Shown: positions 1 to 9,024, numbered from the stretch's first letter. The stretch: DNA of 64,000 bases from Lyngbya aestuarii BL J (GCF_000478195.2 NZ_AUZM01000001.1:184422-248421); one strand, 5' to 3'. Notes: generated by a model from the letters alone, not told the origin. Made by a program: numbers and translations.

Positions 1-2
1 GG

Positions 3-173
3 GGTACTGAAAGCTTTTATGCTGATCCGCCTGTCGAACATCTAGACTTGTGGAGTTCCCCGCAAACGGCTTATGGTTGGTGGCTACATCGAACCTCAAC
101 AGGGGTTGAAACCGCCTCTCCCGCTACCGCAAAAACGGTTTTATCGGATTGGTTAACCCGTCACCATGAATAA
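3..173 (+). CDS. C-terminal fragment of an unrecognised protein (cut by window edge)
   Basis: An open frame enters from the left edge and runs 56 codons to TAA at 171-173. The peptide has aromatic-rich stretches (YADPPVEHLDLWSS, AYGWWLHR) and ends SDWLTRHHE, which looks like protein rather than chance reading. I do not recognise the family, so no function is given. The start lies outside the window. Immediately downstream, in another frame, is a decayed TrpF-like sequence, so this gene may end in a rearranged neighbourhood. Confidence 0.5.
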   Translation, partial: GTESFYADPPVEHLDLWSSPQTAYGWWLHRTSTGVETASPATAKTVLSDWLTRHHE

Positions 174-181
174 TCAAATTA

Positions 182-373
182 GAGAGGCAAATTAGCCGGA
201 AAATTCGGGAATTGGTGAATATTCCTGTATTTTTAGCTGGGGGGTTGAATTGTGATCCTGTGGCTTCATCGGTTGAAACGGTTGCCCCGTTTAGGCTGAA
301 TGTGTGTAATGGGGTCAGACCCAACGGTTAATTAGATCAGGATAAACTGGCTCAGTTTTTCAGTCACATTTAA
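182..373 (+). pseudogene. Decayed trpF-like (phosphoribosylanthranilate isomerase) 3' remnant
   Basis: Read in one frame, this stretch gives IRELVNIPVFLAGGLN, then VASSVETVAPF, NVCNGVRPNG, a TAA stop at 329-331, then LDQDKLAQFFSHI and a final TAA at 371-373. The pattern matches the C-terminal third of TrpF-type barrels: FLAGGL phosphate-binding strand, a helix, D/N-V-C-S/N-GVR, then G-K-LD. The internal stop falls at the usual lysine. No start or N-terminal two thirds is visible, so this is a relic. The family assignment rests on motif resemblance only. Confidence 0.6.
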
Positions 374-449
374 AAATTTGCTGGAAATCTTAGATATCTA
401 TTATACTTTAGAACAAAAACTTAAACCATTATCGGGGTGAATTGATCAA

Positions 450-1319
450 ATGCAGTTGGATTTAAAGAGTTCATATATTAATGTCAACGGGGTTCAACAT
501 TATTATGAATGGATAAAAACACCTAGTCAAGACCAGAAAAAGCCTGTGATGGTGTTTTTGCATGGTTGGGGCGGTTCGGGTCGCTATTGGACGAGTACAG
601 CCCAAGCGTTATCGGATCAATTTGATTGTTTGATTTATGATTTACGCGGGTTTGGTCGTTCAAAAGCACGGGCAATTGAGGAGTCTTCTTTTCCGGTTTT
701 GAGTTATGAATTAGTTGATTATGCTCACGAACTTAAAGGAGTATTGGATGCGCTAAATTTAGAGAAAGTTTATCTGAATGCTCACTCGATGGGCGGTTCA
801 ATTGCGGCTTTATTTCTTAATCTTTATCCCGAACGGGTTGAACGAGCGGTGTTCACTTGTAGTGGTATTTTTGAATATGATGAAAAGACGTTTACGACGT
901 TTCATAAGTTTAGTCGGTATGTGGTTTTATTTCGACCAAAATGGTTAGCTAAAATCCCTTTAGCTGATAAAGTTTTTATGGCAAGATTTTTACATCGTTC
1001 TTTACCAACATCTGTTAGTAAAGCTTTTTTAGAAGACTTTTTGCTCGCGGATTTTGACGCGGCTTATGGTACTGTGTTAACCTCAGTCAGTAAAGAAGCG
1101 ACAGAATGGCTCCCTCAACAATTTTCACAATTTACAGTTCCGACCTTATTAGTTGCAGGAGAATATGATCAGATTATTCCCGCAGAAATGGGGCGACAGG
1201 CGGCTGCATTGAATGATAAGATTGAATTGGCTATTTTAGAGAATACGGCTCATTTTCCGATGTTGGAAGATGCACCAACATACCTCGAACGGGTGCGCGA
1301 ATTTATCAACAATCATTAG
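450..1319 (+). CDS. Alpha/beta hydrolase
   Basis: A 289-residue alpha/beta-hydrolase-fold protein with the complete catalytic set. The oxyanion-hole motif FLHGWGG is near residues 37-42 and the DLRGFGRS strand near 64-71. The nucleophile elbow is AHSMGG with Ser113, the acid is Asp240 in AGEYDQIIP, and the base is His268 in NTAHFPMLED. Such enzymes hydrolyse esters, lactones or related bonds; the substrate cannot be told from sequence. There is no signal peptide, so it is probably cytoplasmic. The start ATG lies about 15 bases after a GGGG-rich segment. It stands alone, with about 275 bases before the next gene. Confidence 0.85.
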   Translation: MQLDLKSSYINVNGVQHYYEWIKTPSQDQKKPVMVFLHGWGGSGRYWTSTAQALSDQFDCLIYDLRGFGRSKARAIEESSFPVLSYELVDYAHELKGVLDALNLEKVYLNAHSMGGSIAALFLNLYPERVERAVFTCSGIFEYDEKTFTTFHKFSRYVVLFRPKWLAKIPLADKVFMARFLHRSLPTSVSKAFLEDFLLADFDAAYGTVLTSVSKEATEWLPQQFSQFTVPTLLVAGEYDQIIPAEMGRQAAALNDKIELAILENTAHFPMLEDAPTYLERVREFINNH

Positions 1320-1594
1320 AAATAAATGGGATTAAGTACACAAAATAGAGGAAAATCTCGGAGATTCGAGAATGGTATTTTTCAAATTTGAATAGATTGA
1401 TCGGGATAATACACCTGCTTATTTTGCTCATCAATGCTCTTTTTAAACCTTTTTAAACTCTGATTAGTCTCGTGATTAACAAACAATTACATCAGTCAAA
1501 ACTGATTTTGATTAATTCTTTAAAATTTGCATCTATTCAATTAAATATCGACTTTAGGCGGATTATTTTAACACCGCAAAGAGGTAAAATTTAG

Positions 1595-3583
1595 ATGACA
1601 ATTCCTCCTTATCTTTATCCCCTAGCTGCTCCGCTTTTAATTCCTGTTGCTCGTCAATTGGGTAGACAGTTAATGTCAGTCATGAATGGTCAACGTTCGC
1701 CTCATTCTTCAGAATCAGATCTTCCTTCTATTCCTGAACAAGTGAAAGGAGATCCTCGTTATGTTGAGGCTTTAGTTGAATATTCACAACGCAAAGAAAC
1801 TCGACTTCAAGAGTTTAATACCTTAGAAATAACTCAAGAAGAACGTCGCCTACAAATTCGTCAGCAAGAAATTAATGATCGCCGCGAAATTAGTCGGTTA
1901 CAACGGGAAATTCTCCGGGAATTACAAGCCAATGAAATCCAGCTTAAACTGCATGAACTCGATGCAATTTGGAACCGAGAAAAATGGTTTTCTAATCTGA
2001 GTCGTCAGGAAACAGAACGAATTTTATTAGAAGGACAAGAACACCATCGCTTATTGATGTTTATGGCACCGCCTGATATTAGCGAGGATTGTCCGCTAGG
2101 GATGCAAAGACATCTTAAAAAAGATATTGGTAATGGTTTAAGACGGTTTCTCAACCAACATTATCCTCAAAACAGTAAGATGCGTCCAGTTGAGTTTTAT
2201 GCTGACTATTTTACGCGATCGCTAGGCGATATTGAAGTGCGAAAATTGCAAATGGTATTATCGCCTGTGCCGACATTTATATTATACAGTGATATTAATG
2301 ATTATGAAGTGCATTTTCACGTCGGATTTTGGGGTCTACAAAATCAAAATGTTTCTCTAATTCCGATTCAACCTTGGAACTGGGAAAAAGCACAAGAAGA
2401 ATTGATTGCTAAAGGATTAAGTCCGGATCTAGCAATTCGTCAAGTCCGGCAATTAATTGTTACAATTCATCAGCTTTTAGCAACTTTTCTGATTGATTGG
2501 TATTATCTCAGTATTGATCCTCACTATCAACCCCATCTGTATAAATTAAGTTCAGAATTTCCGCGAATGTGGGTGAAACCTTATGTTTCAGTTCTCAAAG
2601 ATTTACAACAGCAACGTCGAGATATTTATCGTCAAGAATTACAAGTTATTGTTCAGAATGATAGTGAACAACAACAGATCAAAACCAAACAAAACCCTCA
2701 AAATTGGAATGCTTTTCTCACCTTAACTGGACATTCTGATGTGGTTAATGTGATTGCAATCAGTCCAGATGGTCAGTTTATTGTCAGTGGGGGTTGGGAT
2801 CATAAAATTAAGATTTGGTCAGTACAAAGCGGACAACTCATCCGAAGTTTAAAAGGTCATTCTAACTCAATTACCGCTTTAGCAATGACACCGGATGGTC
2901 AACAAATTATTAGCGGAAGTGTTGATAGTACGATTAAAATTTGGTCAGCACAAACCGGACAATTATTGCAGACTTTAATAGGTCATTCATACTCAGTGAG
3001 TGCGTTAGCCGTCAGTCCAAATTCTCAGTTTATTGTCAGTGGAAGTTGGGATAATACGATTAAAATTTGGTCACTCGCCACCGGGGAATTACAAAAAACA
3101 CTCACCGGACATACTAATTCTGTCAATGCGATTACTATTGATACTGATTCTGAACTAATTTATAGTGGAAGTGTCGATAATAGCATCAATATTTGGTCAC
3201 TGGCAACGGGAAAAGTTGAACATACTTTTGAGCCATTTCAAACTTATAAAACGGTGGTGATTAGTTCAGATTCTCGATTTGTGGTTAGTGGAAGTTGGGA
3301 TAATACGATTGAGATTTGGTCACTCAAAGATGGACAATTGATTCAAACTCTACCGGGACATGATCACGATCTTTTAGATTTGGCTGTAAGTCCTGATTCT
3401 AAGTTTATTGCGAGTGGAAGTTCCGATCAAACCATTAAGATTTGGTCACTTGAAACGGGTTATTTACTTCGCACCTTAACCGGACATTTTAATAGTGTAA
3501 ATACGCTGAACTTTAGTTCCGATGGATTATGTTTAGCAAGTGGGAGTAATAATGGAGTGATTATGGTTTGGCGTTGTCATTAA
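1595..3583 (+). CDS. WD40-repeat protein with coiled-coil N-terminus
   Basis: A 662-residue protein. The N-terminus (about 1-25) is hydrophobic. Residues about 60-130 are rich in R, E and Q and look like coiled coil. A middle domain (about 150-355, with APPDISEDCPLG, SPVPTFILYSD and EVHFHVGFWGL) is one I do not recognise. The last 290 residues hold seven WD40 repeats, each with a GH...SPDG...SGS.D.TIKIWS pattern, enough for one closed seven-bladed propeller; the final blade ends VWRC. WD40 propellers are protein-interaction platforms. Cyanobacteria carry many such proteins, often without an enzymatic domain. The repeats are very similar to each other, suggesting recent internal duplication. 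Confidence 0.85.
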   Translation: MTIPPYLYPLAAPLLIPVARQLGRQLMSVMNGQRSPHSSESDLPSIPEQVKGDPRYVEALVEYSQRKETRLQEFNTLEITQEERRLQIRQQEINDRREISRLQREILRELQANEIQLKLHELDAIWNREKWFSNLSRQETERILLEGQEHHRLLMFMAPPDISEDCPLGMQRHLKKDIGNGLRRFLNQHYPQNSKMRPVEFYADYFTRSLGDIEVRKLQMVLSPVPTFILYSDINDYEVHFHVGFWGLQNQNVSLIPIQPWNWEKAQEELIAKGLSPDLAIRQVRQLIVTIHQLLATFLIDWYYLSIDPHYQPHLYKLSSEFPRMWVKPYVSVLKDLQQQRRDIYRQELQVIVQNDSEQQQIKTKQNPQNWNAFLTLTGHSDVVNVIAISPDGQFIVSGGWDHKIKIWSVQSGQLIRSLKGHSNSITALAMTPDGQQIISGSVDSTIKIWSAQTGQLLQTLIGHSYSVSALAVSPNSQFIVSGSWDNTIKIWSLATGELQKTLTGHTNSVNAITIDTDSELIYSGSVDNSINIWSLATGKVEHTFEPFQTYKTVVISSDSRFVVSGSWDNTIEIWSLKDGQLIQTLPGHDHDLLDLAVSPDSKFIASGSSDQTIKIWSLETGYLLRTLTGHFNSVNTLNFSSDGLCLASGSNNGVIMVWRCH

Positions 3584-3613
3584 AAAGAATTGATTGTAAG
3601 TTTAAAGAAAAGT

Positions 3614-4039
3614 TTAGATAAATAAATCCAGGGGAAAATGTCCATAGGTGCCGTTCACTCCCGTATCATCGGTAGATTGACAAGACACCAATACACCCCG
3701 ATATTTTTCAGTGTAGGGACTCACATAGTAAGACTGACTACGACCATTGAACTTGAGGTAAACAGAGCCTTCTATTGCTTCTACAGCGTTGCGATCAAGT
3801 GTAATATTGTAACCCAGTTTTTGCAAATATTGTTCGAGAGCGTTCCAGGCTGCATCTAAAGAATCTGCACAAATTCCGAGCATTTGATATTCAGAATTCT
3901 GTACTAAAACTTTGAGAGCCGCACAAATCTGATCTGGATTTTTGATCGGATTAACGGATTGAATTTCTGCACAGGTAAAGGCTTCTAGAGTTTGTTGAGC
4001 CGCTTCGATAGAAAGGTTGGCAGGTTGTGAAGATGACAT
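3614..4039 (-). CDS. DUF1824 family protein
   Basis: A 141-residue soluble protein that I recognise as DUF1824, a family known mainly from cyanobacteria and of unknown function. Typical features are the helical N-terminus ending in ICAALKVL, the QMLGICADS...AWNALEQYL segment, VYLKFNGRSQSYYVSPY, and the C-terminal GVNGTYGHFPLDLF. It lies tail to tail with the WD40 gene, 30 bases apart. No signal peptide or membrane segment is visible. Confidence 0.75.
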   Translation of the reverse strand: MSSSQPANLSIEAAQQTLEAFTCAEIQSVNPIKNPDQICAALKVLVQNSEYQMLGICADSLDAAWNALEQYLQKLGYNITLDRNAVEAIEGSVYLKFNGRSQSYYVSPYTEKYRGVLVSCQSTDDTGVNGTYGHFPLDLFI

Positions 4040-4279
4040 ATAAATTCAAGTTTTACCCGATTAGAATTCCAGACTGAGGCTATTTTAGACGATTGAGGGG
4101 GTTTATTCAAGGGTAAAGTTATGATAAAAGCTTGATGTGAAGCGAGAGTTGATTAACAGTTAGTTGTTATGGGTTTATTATGGGTTGAAGATGTTTAACC
4201 CCAATCTATTCAGGTGAAATGAGCAGTAGAAAGAACAAATTAAGAGGGCGGCTATTAACCGCCCAACACCCTATGTGGT

Positions 4280-4633
4280 TCAAGCAAGAGTTAATTCTCC
4301 TGAACGCTCGGCATGATTATAAAAGAAAGGTTGTGAGCTTTTCTCACTGGACTTTCGAGAGGATTCGGAATCAGTTGTTTGTTCGATTTCGCTTTTTGAG
4401 ACTAACATTGAGTCAGTCGAACGAACGGTCATTTCACCTTTAGAGAGAGCCACACGCCACTGACGACCGATTTTCCAAGCATGAAATTTAACGGCATTCC
4501 AACGAGGATTAACAGGATATCCCGAAAATCCAGAACGTAAGGCGGGAATGCTTGCATCATCGAAGGAAGTCAGTACCAATACTCCTTCGGTTAGTTGAAC
4601 TGTCTTGAATTTGTTTTGCTGCTGTTTCAACAC
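4280..4633 (-). CDS. Conserved cyanobacterial hypothetical protein, GTG start
   Basis: A 117-residue protein I cannot assign to a named function. The first about 80 residues look compact and conserved (VQLTEGVLVLTS, SGFSGYPVNPRWNAVKFHAWK, GRQWR, GEMTVRSTDSML). The last about 35 are rich in S, E and K and probably disordered. GTG is preferred because an 11-base Shine-Dalgarno sequence, complementary to the 16S rRNA 3' end, sits six bases before it, implying efficient translation. A plus-strand frame across the same bases is a shadow. Confidence 0.7.
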   Translation of the reverse strand: MLKQQQNKFKTVQLTEGVLVLTSFDDASIPALRSGFSGYPVNPRWNAVKFHAWKIGRQWRVALSKGEMTVRSTDSMLVSKSEIEQTTDSESSRKSSEKSSQPFFYNHAERSGELTLA

Positions 4634-4639
4634 TTCTGG

Positions 4640-4650
4640 TCACCTCCTTT
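4640..4650 (-). promoter_or_regulatory. Unusually strong Shine-Dalgarno site
   Basis: The minus strand reads AAAGGAGGTGA, an 11-base match to the anti-Shine-Dalgarno end of 16S rRNA, with a six-base spacer to the GTG at 4633. It fixes the start of the 117-residue protein and is much stronger than other sites in the window. Confidence 0.8.
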
Positions 4651-4793
4651 AAGTTTTGTATCGATTTGATTTAATATACAGTGTAGCCCTGCACTCCACA
4701 ATTGACCAGCGTAATAACACGGAGAGAGTAGAGACTTTCTATTTGTCTCTACCTACAAAATGTCAGTCCTGTCCGGAAGATTACTGCAAATAA

Positions 4794-5384
4794 CTAAGCT
4801 GTTGCATGAGTAATTTCCTGCTTTCGTTGATGCCAGAGTTGCATAACAGTTTGGCTTTCGGGTAAGTCTTCAAACTGCTGGGTTTGCACTTTGATTTCCG
4901 GTGTTAGCCGTTCTAAGGACTCCAGAGTGCTACAGTAACGCAGGACTTGTCGCCAACCCTCTTGCCATTGCTGACAGGCTTGCTGACGCTCTCGCAGGGG
5001 TCTAAGCCGTTCTTCATCTATTCTCAGTTGCTTGGCTTTTTCACCCCAAGCCGATCGCCATTTTTCAACAGCCGTTTGGTTATACTGGGGGCGATAACGT
5101 TTTACTTCCTGGTTGAAGATGTCCCCGAGTTGCTTGAGACAGTCACGATCACGACATTGAGAAATTGCCTCTAGGCCCTGTTCAATCCAAAGTGGCAGGC
5201 AGCGATATGACACGAAGATTGCTCCTGACCCTACTATCTTAACCCAAATTTGGTGCGGCCATAACTCTAGATGTTCAATTTGTCGGGGGGCAACACCGAG
5301 CCATGCTGAGACTTCTAACCAAACTCGCGCTAATGGCCATTTAGCCGGAGCGATAATTCCCGCTGTGATTAAGTTATTAGACAT
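4794..5384 (-). CDS. Hypothetical cyanobacterial protein, helical C-terminal half
   Basis: A 196-residue protein not recognised. The N-terminal third (about 1-75) looks globular (ARVWLEVSAWLGVAPRQIEHL, YRCLPLWIEQGLEAI). The rest is strongly charged and rich in Q, E, R and W (EKWRSAWGEKAKQLRIDEER, LRERQQACQQWQEGW), consistent with long helices or coiled coil. No membrane segment or metal motif is seen. It lies 160 bases downstream of the 117-residue gene on the same strand, so the two might share a transcript. Confidence 0.65.
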   Translation of the reverse strand: MSNNLITAGIIAPAKWPLARVWLEVSAWLGVAPRQIEHLELWPHQIWVKIVGSGAIFVSYRCLPLWIEQGLEAISQCRDRDCLKQLGDIFNQEVKRYRPQYNQTAVEKWRSAWGEKAKQLRIDEERLRPLRERQQACQQWQEGWRQVLRYCSTLESLERLTPEIKVQTQQFEDLPESQTVMQLWHQRKQEITHATA

Positions 5385-5738
5385 AATAGATTACACCTAG
5401 ATTCTGGAGTTTTTATAATGTCCCAAAGCTTCTACATATAGTGTTTGCCGGGATAGTCTGTTTATCTTAACTCTATATCTAGTATTTCGTCTAGTTAATT
5501 TTGAACCAATTTTGACAAGATTTGGAGTGTAGGTTTTTATTGAGTAATTTTAGAATTAAGTCTTTAATCATAACATATCAAGTTTATTTTTGCAAAGGTG
5601 AGAGAATCCAAAATTTCAGATGTTAGTCTGGACAGGGAACAGTTATCTGTTACGAGTGACCAGTGTTTCATGTCACCCTGAATGAAATGAAGGGTCTTTA
5701 CAGTGAATAGTGAACTTTTACCAGTGTTTTCTTGATCT
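5385..5738. other. 354-base intergenic region with a dispersed repeat
   Basis: This AT-rich spacer separates the divergent 196-residue gene and the glyoxalase-fold gene, so promoters for both should lie here, though I cannot place -35/-10 boxes with confidence. It contains one copy of a 25-base dispersed repeat at 5672-5696. No other gene is visible. Confidence 0.6.
5672..5696 (+). repeat. Dispersed 25-base repeat, copy A
   Basis: The 25 bases begin GTCACCCTGAATGAAATGAA and end GGGTC. Another copy lies inverted at 46247-46271 and matches at 23 of 25 positions. Both copies are intergenic. Confidence 0.7.
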
Positions 5739-6125
5739 ATGAAACCAAGTCGAATTCATCACGTTGCAATTATTTGTTCCGATTATGAGAAATCCAAAGA
5801 TTTTTATGTCAATATTTTAGGATTTACGATTATTGAAGAAACCTTTAGATCGGCGAGAAATTCCTATAAACTGGATTTAAGAGTAGGTCAGCAAGATCAA
5901 ATAGAATTATTTTCTTTTAACAATCCGCCCCAACGTCCAAACCGTCCTGAAGCTTGTGGTTTAAGACATTTAGCATTTGAGGTCGAAAATTTGGATAAAT
6001 CCGTCACCGAACTGCAATCAAAAGGGGTTGAAACCGAACCGATTAGAACCGATGAAATCACCGGGAAACGGTTTACATTCTTCAAAGATCCCGACAATTT
6101 ACCCTTAGAAATCTATGAATATTAA
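5739..6125 (+). CDS. VOC/glyoxalase-fold protein (GloA2/YaeR-like)
   Basis: A 128-residue single-domain vicinal-oxygen-chelate protein. The first beta-alpha-beta module begins IHHVAIICSDYEKSKDFYVN and the second has GLRHLAFEVENLDKSV. The terminal FFKDPDNLPLEIYEY carries the metal-ligand glutamate common to the fold, and His in HHVAI and LRHLAF is the usual ligand position. The overall pattern resembles YaeR/GloA2 rather than classical lactoylglutathione lyase, so the substrate is uncertain. The start ATG at 5739 gives the expected family length. A hairpin just downstream acts as terminator for the convergent rpe gene. Confidence 0.8.
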   Translation: MKPSRIHHVAIICSDYEKSKDFYVNILGFTIIEETFRSARNSYKLDLRVGQQDQIELFSFNNPPQRPNRPEACGLRHLAFEVENLDKSVTELQSKGVETEPIRTDEITGKRFTFFKDPDNLPLEIYEY

Positions 6126-6128
6126 TCG

Positions 6129-6164
6129 AAAAAAAACAGAGGAGCCAGAATCAACCTGACTCCT
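6129..6164 (-). terminator. Rho-independent terminator of rpe
   Basis: On the minus strand a hairpin (AGGAGTCAG, 7-base loop, CTGGCTCCT; eight of nine pairs) is followed by CTGTTTTTTTT. It lies about 50 bases past the rpe stop and just beyond the convergent glyoxalase-fold gene. Confidence 0.75.
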
Positions 6165-6214
6165 AAATGGTGTATTTTAAGCTTCAGATTAAGCTTTAAT
6201 TTTAACGGGGTTTT

Positions 6215-6916
6215 TTATACAGTTGCTAACTCAGGAGTCGGACGCTTGCTGTTACGAATTCCTGTAATGGCTTCGGCGTAATCAGGGGCTTTAAATACAG
6301 CAGAACCCGCTACAATTGCATTCGCACCTGCTTCTAAAACCTGCCAAGTGTTATTGACTTTCAAACCGCCATCGACTTCAATCCAAGGGTCTAAACCGCG
6401 TTCATCGCACATTTGACGTAACTTTTGAATTTTGGAAACGACACCGGGAATGAAGCTTTGACCGCCAAAACCGGGGTTAACACTCATAATCAGGACTAAA
6501 TCACAGAGATCCAAAGAGTATTCAATCAACTCTAAAGGAGTCCCTGGATTAAGCACAACACCCGCTTGCTTACCGAGTTCTTTGATTTGACCTAAAGTGC
6601 GGTGTAAGTGAGGAGAGGCGTTGTGTTCGGCGTGAACGGAGATAATATCAGCGCCCGCCTTGGCAAAATCCTCAACATACTTTTCCGGTTCAACAATCAT
6701 CAAGTGAACATCAAGCGGTTTGCGAGTGACGGGTCGGAGCGCTTCTACGATTAACGGACCAATGGTAATATTAGGAACAAAACGACCGTCCATCACATCA
6801 ACGTGAATCCAATCGGCGCCGGCTTCATCTACTGCGCGAACTTCGTCTCCCAAGCGACTAAAATCTGCGGATAATATAGATGGAGAGATAACAGTTTGTT
6901 TTTTGGACTGGGTCAT
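6215..6916 (-). CDS. rpe: Ribulose-phosphate 3-epimerase
   Basis: A 233-residue TIM-barrel enzyme interconverting ribulose 5-phosphate and xylulose 5-phosphate in the Calvin cycle and pentose phosphate pathway. Diagnostic segments are [12 protein letters not shown] at the N-terminus, [14 protein letters not shown] (His and Asp metal ligands), [16 protein letters not shown], the acidic strand WIEVDGG, and [12 protein letters not shown]. The length is normal. It is monocistronic, with a strong terminator downstream. Confidence 0.95.
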   Translation of the reverse strand: MTQSKKQTVISPSILSADFSRLGDEVRAVDEAGADWIHVDVMDGRFVPNITIGPLIVEALRPVTRKPLDVHLMIVEPEKYVEDFAKAGADIISVHAEHNASPHLHRTLGQIKELGKQAGVVLNPGTPLELIEYSLDLCDLVLIMSVNPGFGGQSFIPGVVSKIQKLRQMCDERGLDPWIEVDGGLKVNNTWQVLEAGANAIVAGSAVFKAPDYAEAITGIRNSKRPTPELATV

Positions 6917-7104
6917 GGTGTAATATGTTCTCCTACATCTGGGGTTGTATTCAGTGTATCAGAATTTGTTCTGCTGTATGGACGGCTACTGACGAGTTTG
7001 ATAGATCTAGCCATCAGGGATCAAGATTTTTTGTAGGAAACACCAATCCGAAGCCCAAACTCCCTCGTATGTGATAGAAGGCTTAACGAACGACAGGAGA
7101 TGTT

Positions 7105-7479
7105 ATGAGTAAGATCGATCCGCTAGACTATCCGGATGACCAACACGTTCGACTGTTTGTTTATTTGGTTCCAGTCATCGGCGTCTTCCCGGCGCTGTGG
7201 ACTTTGTATCGCCGTCAGGGAACACCCCAACACAGAGCAACCAGTCGCTTGACGGTGATTTTGACTCTAAGTTGGCTTCTGGGACATTTGGCATTAGAGG
7301 CAGGCTCTAGTACAACGGAATTTTTAAAGATGCCTCTGTTGTTAAGTAGTAGCATATTGACAACAAGTTATTTTATAGTTTGTTTTGGACTAATGATTCG
7401 TCTTTGGCAACGTCAGCCGATCTGGTTGCCGGGAATGAGTCAACTGGCAGAAAAAGTGCTGAAGAAGCATCTGTCTTGA
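7105..7479 (+). CDS. Small integral membrane protein
   Basis: A 124-residue protein with about three hydrophobic helices (near residues 17-33, 49-65 and 75-101) joined by basic loops, ending in a charged tail EKVLKKHLS. No catalytic motif is visible and I do not recognise the family. The ATG at 7105 has AGGAG eight bases upstream. It lies 69 bases upstream of the LCP gene on the same strand, so the two may be co-transcribed and the protein may act in the envelope; this is inference from position. Confidence 0.65.
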   Translation: MSKIDPLDYPDDQHVRLFVYLVPVIGVFPALWTLYRRQGTPQHRATSRLTVILTLSWLLGHLALEAGSSTTEFLKMPLLLSSSILTTSYFIVCFGLMIRLWQRQPIWLPGMSQLAEKVLKKHLS

Positions 7480-7548
7480 GTCTGGAGACAGTTTTTCACT
7501 GTTTTCAGGGATTCATAAAAAAACGTTATTTTGTGTGTGAGGAAGCCT

Positions 7549-9024
7549 GTGTCTGCTCGTAGAAATCATCATCATCTATTGCGTCAACCGAAAACAACTC
7601 AACCGGTTCTCAAAAAACTCTCCCAATCTGGCCCTGGACGATGGTTAGGGTTAGCATTAGGGCTAACGGGAGTGGCGACAATCTCTGCAACCGCAGGTGC
7701 ATTACTCGCCGTCTCTCTTTCCACGACACCGTTAATGCAGCAAAAGTTGACCGCAGAGGAAGCTGCTGTATTTTCTAAGAACGAAATGGCTCGGGGAAAT
7801 TTGCGTTTTCCTCAGTTAACTCGCCCGGTGAATATTCTGGTTTTAGGGATTAAGGTTCTCACCTCGGACTTGGAAGATGAATCTCAAGAAGATTTAGGAT
7901 ATCACGCCCTCGTTGATTCGTTTAAAGGGTTATCCGATACCATGCTTTTGGTTCGGTTTGATCCGGCTGAAAAGAAGTTAAAAGTTTTGTCTGTTCCCCG
8001 TGATACTCGCACTTATGTTGAGGGAATGGGTATGACAAAAATTAATGATGCAAACTATTATGGGGGTCCGGCTTTAAGTGCAAAAGCAACGAGTGAACTG
8101 TTAGGAGGTGTGGGAGTTGATCGCTATGTTCGTGTGAATGTTCAAGGGGTTGAAAAACTGATTGATGCTTTGGGAGGTTTAGATATTTACGTTCCCAAAG
8201 ATATGAAATATAGCGATGATAGTCAACATTTGTACATTAATTTGGAACAGGGTCAACATCATCTTAATGGCTCTCAAGTGTTGCAATTTTTGCGCTTTCG
8301 TCAGGATAGTTTAGGCGATATTGGTCGGGTTCAGCGACAGCAAATTTTAATGCGAGCCTTTATGGAACAGGCGTTAAATGTAGGGACGATTTCTCGACTT
8401 CCCAAGCTCGTTTCGATTATTCAGTCTCATATTGACACCAATTTAAGTTTAGAGGAATTAGTCGCTTTGGTGAATTTTGCGACTCATGTGAACCCAGAAA
8501 ATATTGAGATGTTAATGGTTCCCGGAGAATTTAGCGATCCAAAAGATTATAAGGCGAGTTATTGGCTACCTGACTACAGTCGTTTAGATGCAATTTTAGC
8601 GAAACATTTTGACTTTGGCTATGATTCTTGGCGCTTTGAAAATGTTGATAGCCGAGATTTGAGAATTGCAATTCAAGATAGTACAGATGATTGGGATGCG
8701 GTTGATGGTTTGGTGATGGAACTCAATGATGATGGGTTCTGGAATGTTAAGGTTTCTAAGCCTTGGACTCAACCTTTAGAAGTGACTCGAATTGTTGCTC
8801 AAGACGGTGATACGGAGGGAGCAGAATCGATTCAACGGGCTTTAGGATTTGGAAAAGTGGTGGTTGAAAGTACCGGGTTTTTAGAGTCTGATGTGACGAT
8901 TCAGTTAGGGCAAGATTGGCTCGAAAAATATGAACAACAACAGCGATTAGAGAATCTAGAAACGGAAACAGAAATAGAAAACCGTGAAGATTCAGAATCG
9001 ATTAGAATTGAGAACTTCAACTAA
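7549..9024 (+). CDS. LytR-CpsA-Psr (LCP) family envelope protein
   Basis: An LCP-family phosphotransferase, a class that attaches polysaccharide or other anionic polymers to the cell wall from lipid-linked precursors. A basic, His-rich cytoplasmic N-terminus is followed by one membrane helix (about residues 35-60). Then comes the LCP domain with NILVLG, SDTMLLVRFDP, SVPRDTR, KINDANYYGG, VDALGGLDIYV-like and FLRFRQDSLGDIGRVQRQQ segments, which carry the conserved arginines and aspartates. A LytR_C-like part follows, and the tail is acidic. A TTG at 7531 is also in frame, but GAGGAAG at 7539-7545 favours GTG at 7549. Confidence 0.85.
   Translation: MSARRNHHHLLRQPKTTQPVLKKLSQSGPGRWLGLALGLTGVATISATAGALLAVSLSTTPLMQQKLTAEEAAVFSKNEMARGNLRFPQLTRPVNILVLGIKVLTSDLEDESQEDLGYHALVDSFKGLSDTMLLVRFDPAEKKLKVLSVPRDTRTYVEGMGMTKINDANYYGGPALSAKATSELLGGVGVDRYVRVNVQGVEKLIDALGGLDIYVPKDMKYSDDSQHLYINLEQGQHHLNGSQVLQFLRFRQDSLGDIGRVQRQQILMRAFMEQALNVGTISRLPKLVSIIQSHIDTNLSLEELVALVNFATHVNPENIEMLMVPGEFSDPKDYKASYWLPDYSRLDAILAKHFDFGYDSWRFENVDSRDLRIAIQDSTDDWDAVDGLVMELNDDGFWNVKVSKPWTQPLEVTRIVAQDGDTEGAESIQRALGFGKVVVESTGFLESDVTIQLGQDWLEKYEQQQRLENLETETEIENREDSESIRIENFN

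Noticed and set aside
4219..4443. Plus-strand frame overlapping the 117-residue gene
   Set aside because: The minus-strand gene has a near-perfect Shine-Dalgarno and conserved-looking protein; this frame is basic and random-like.
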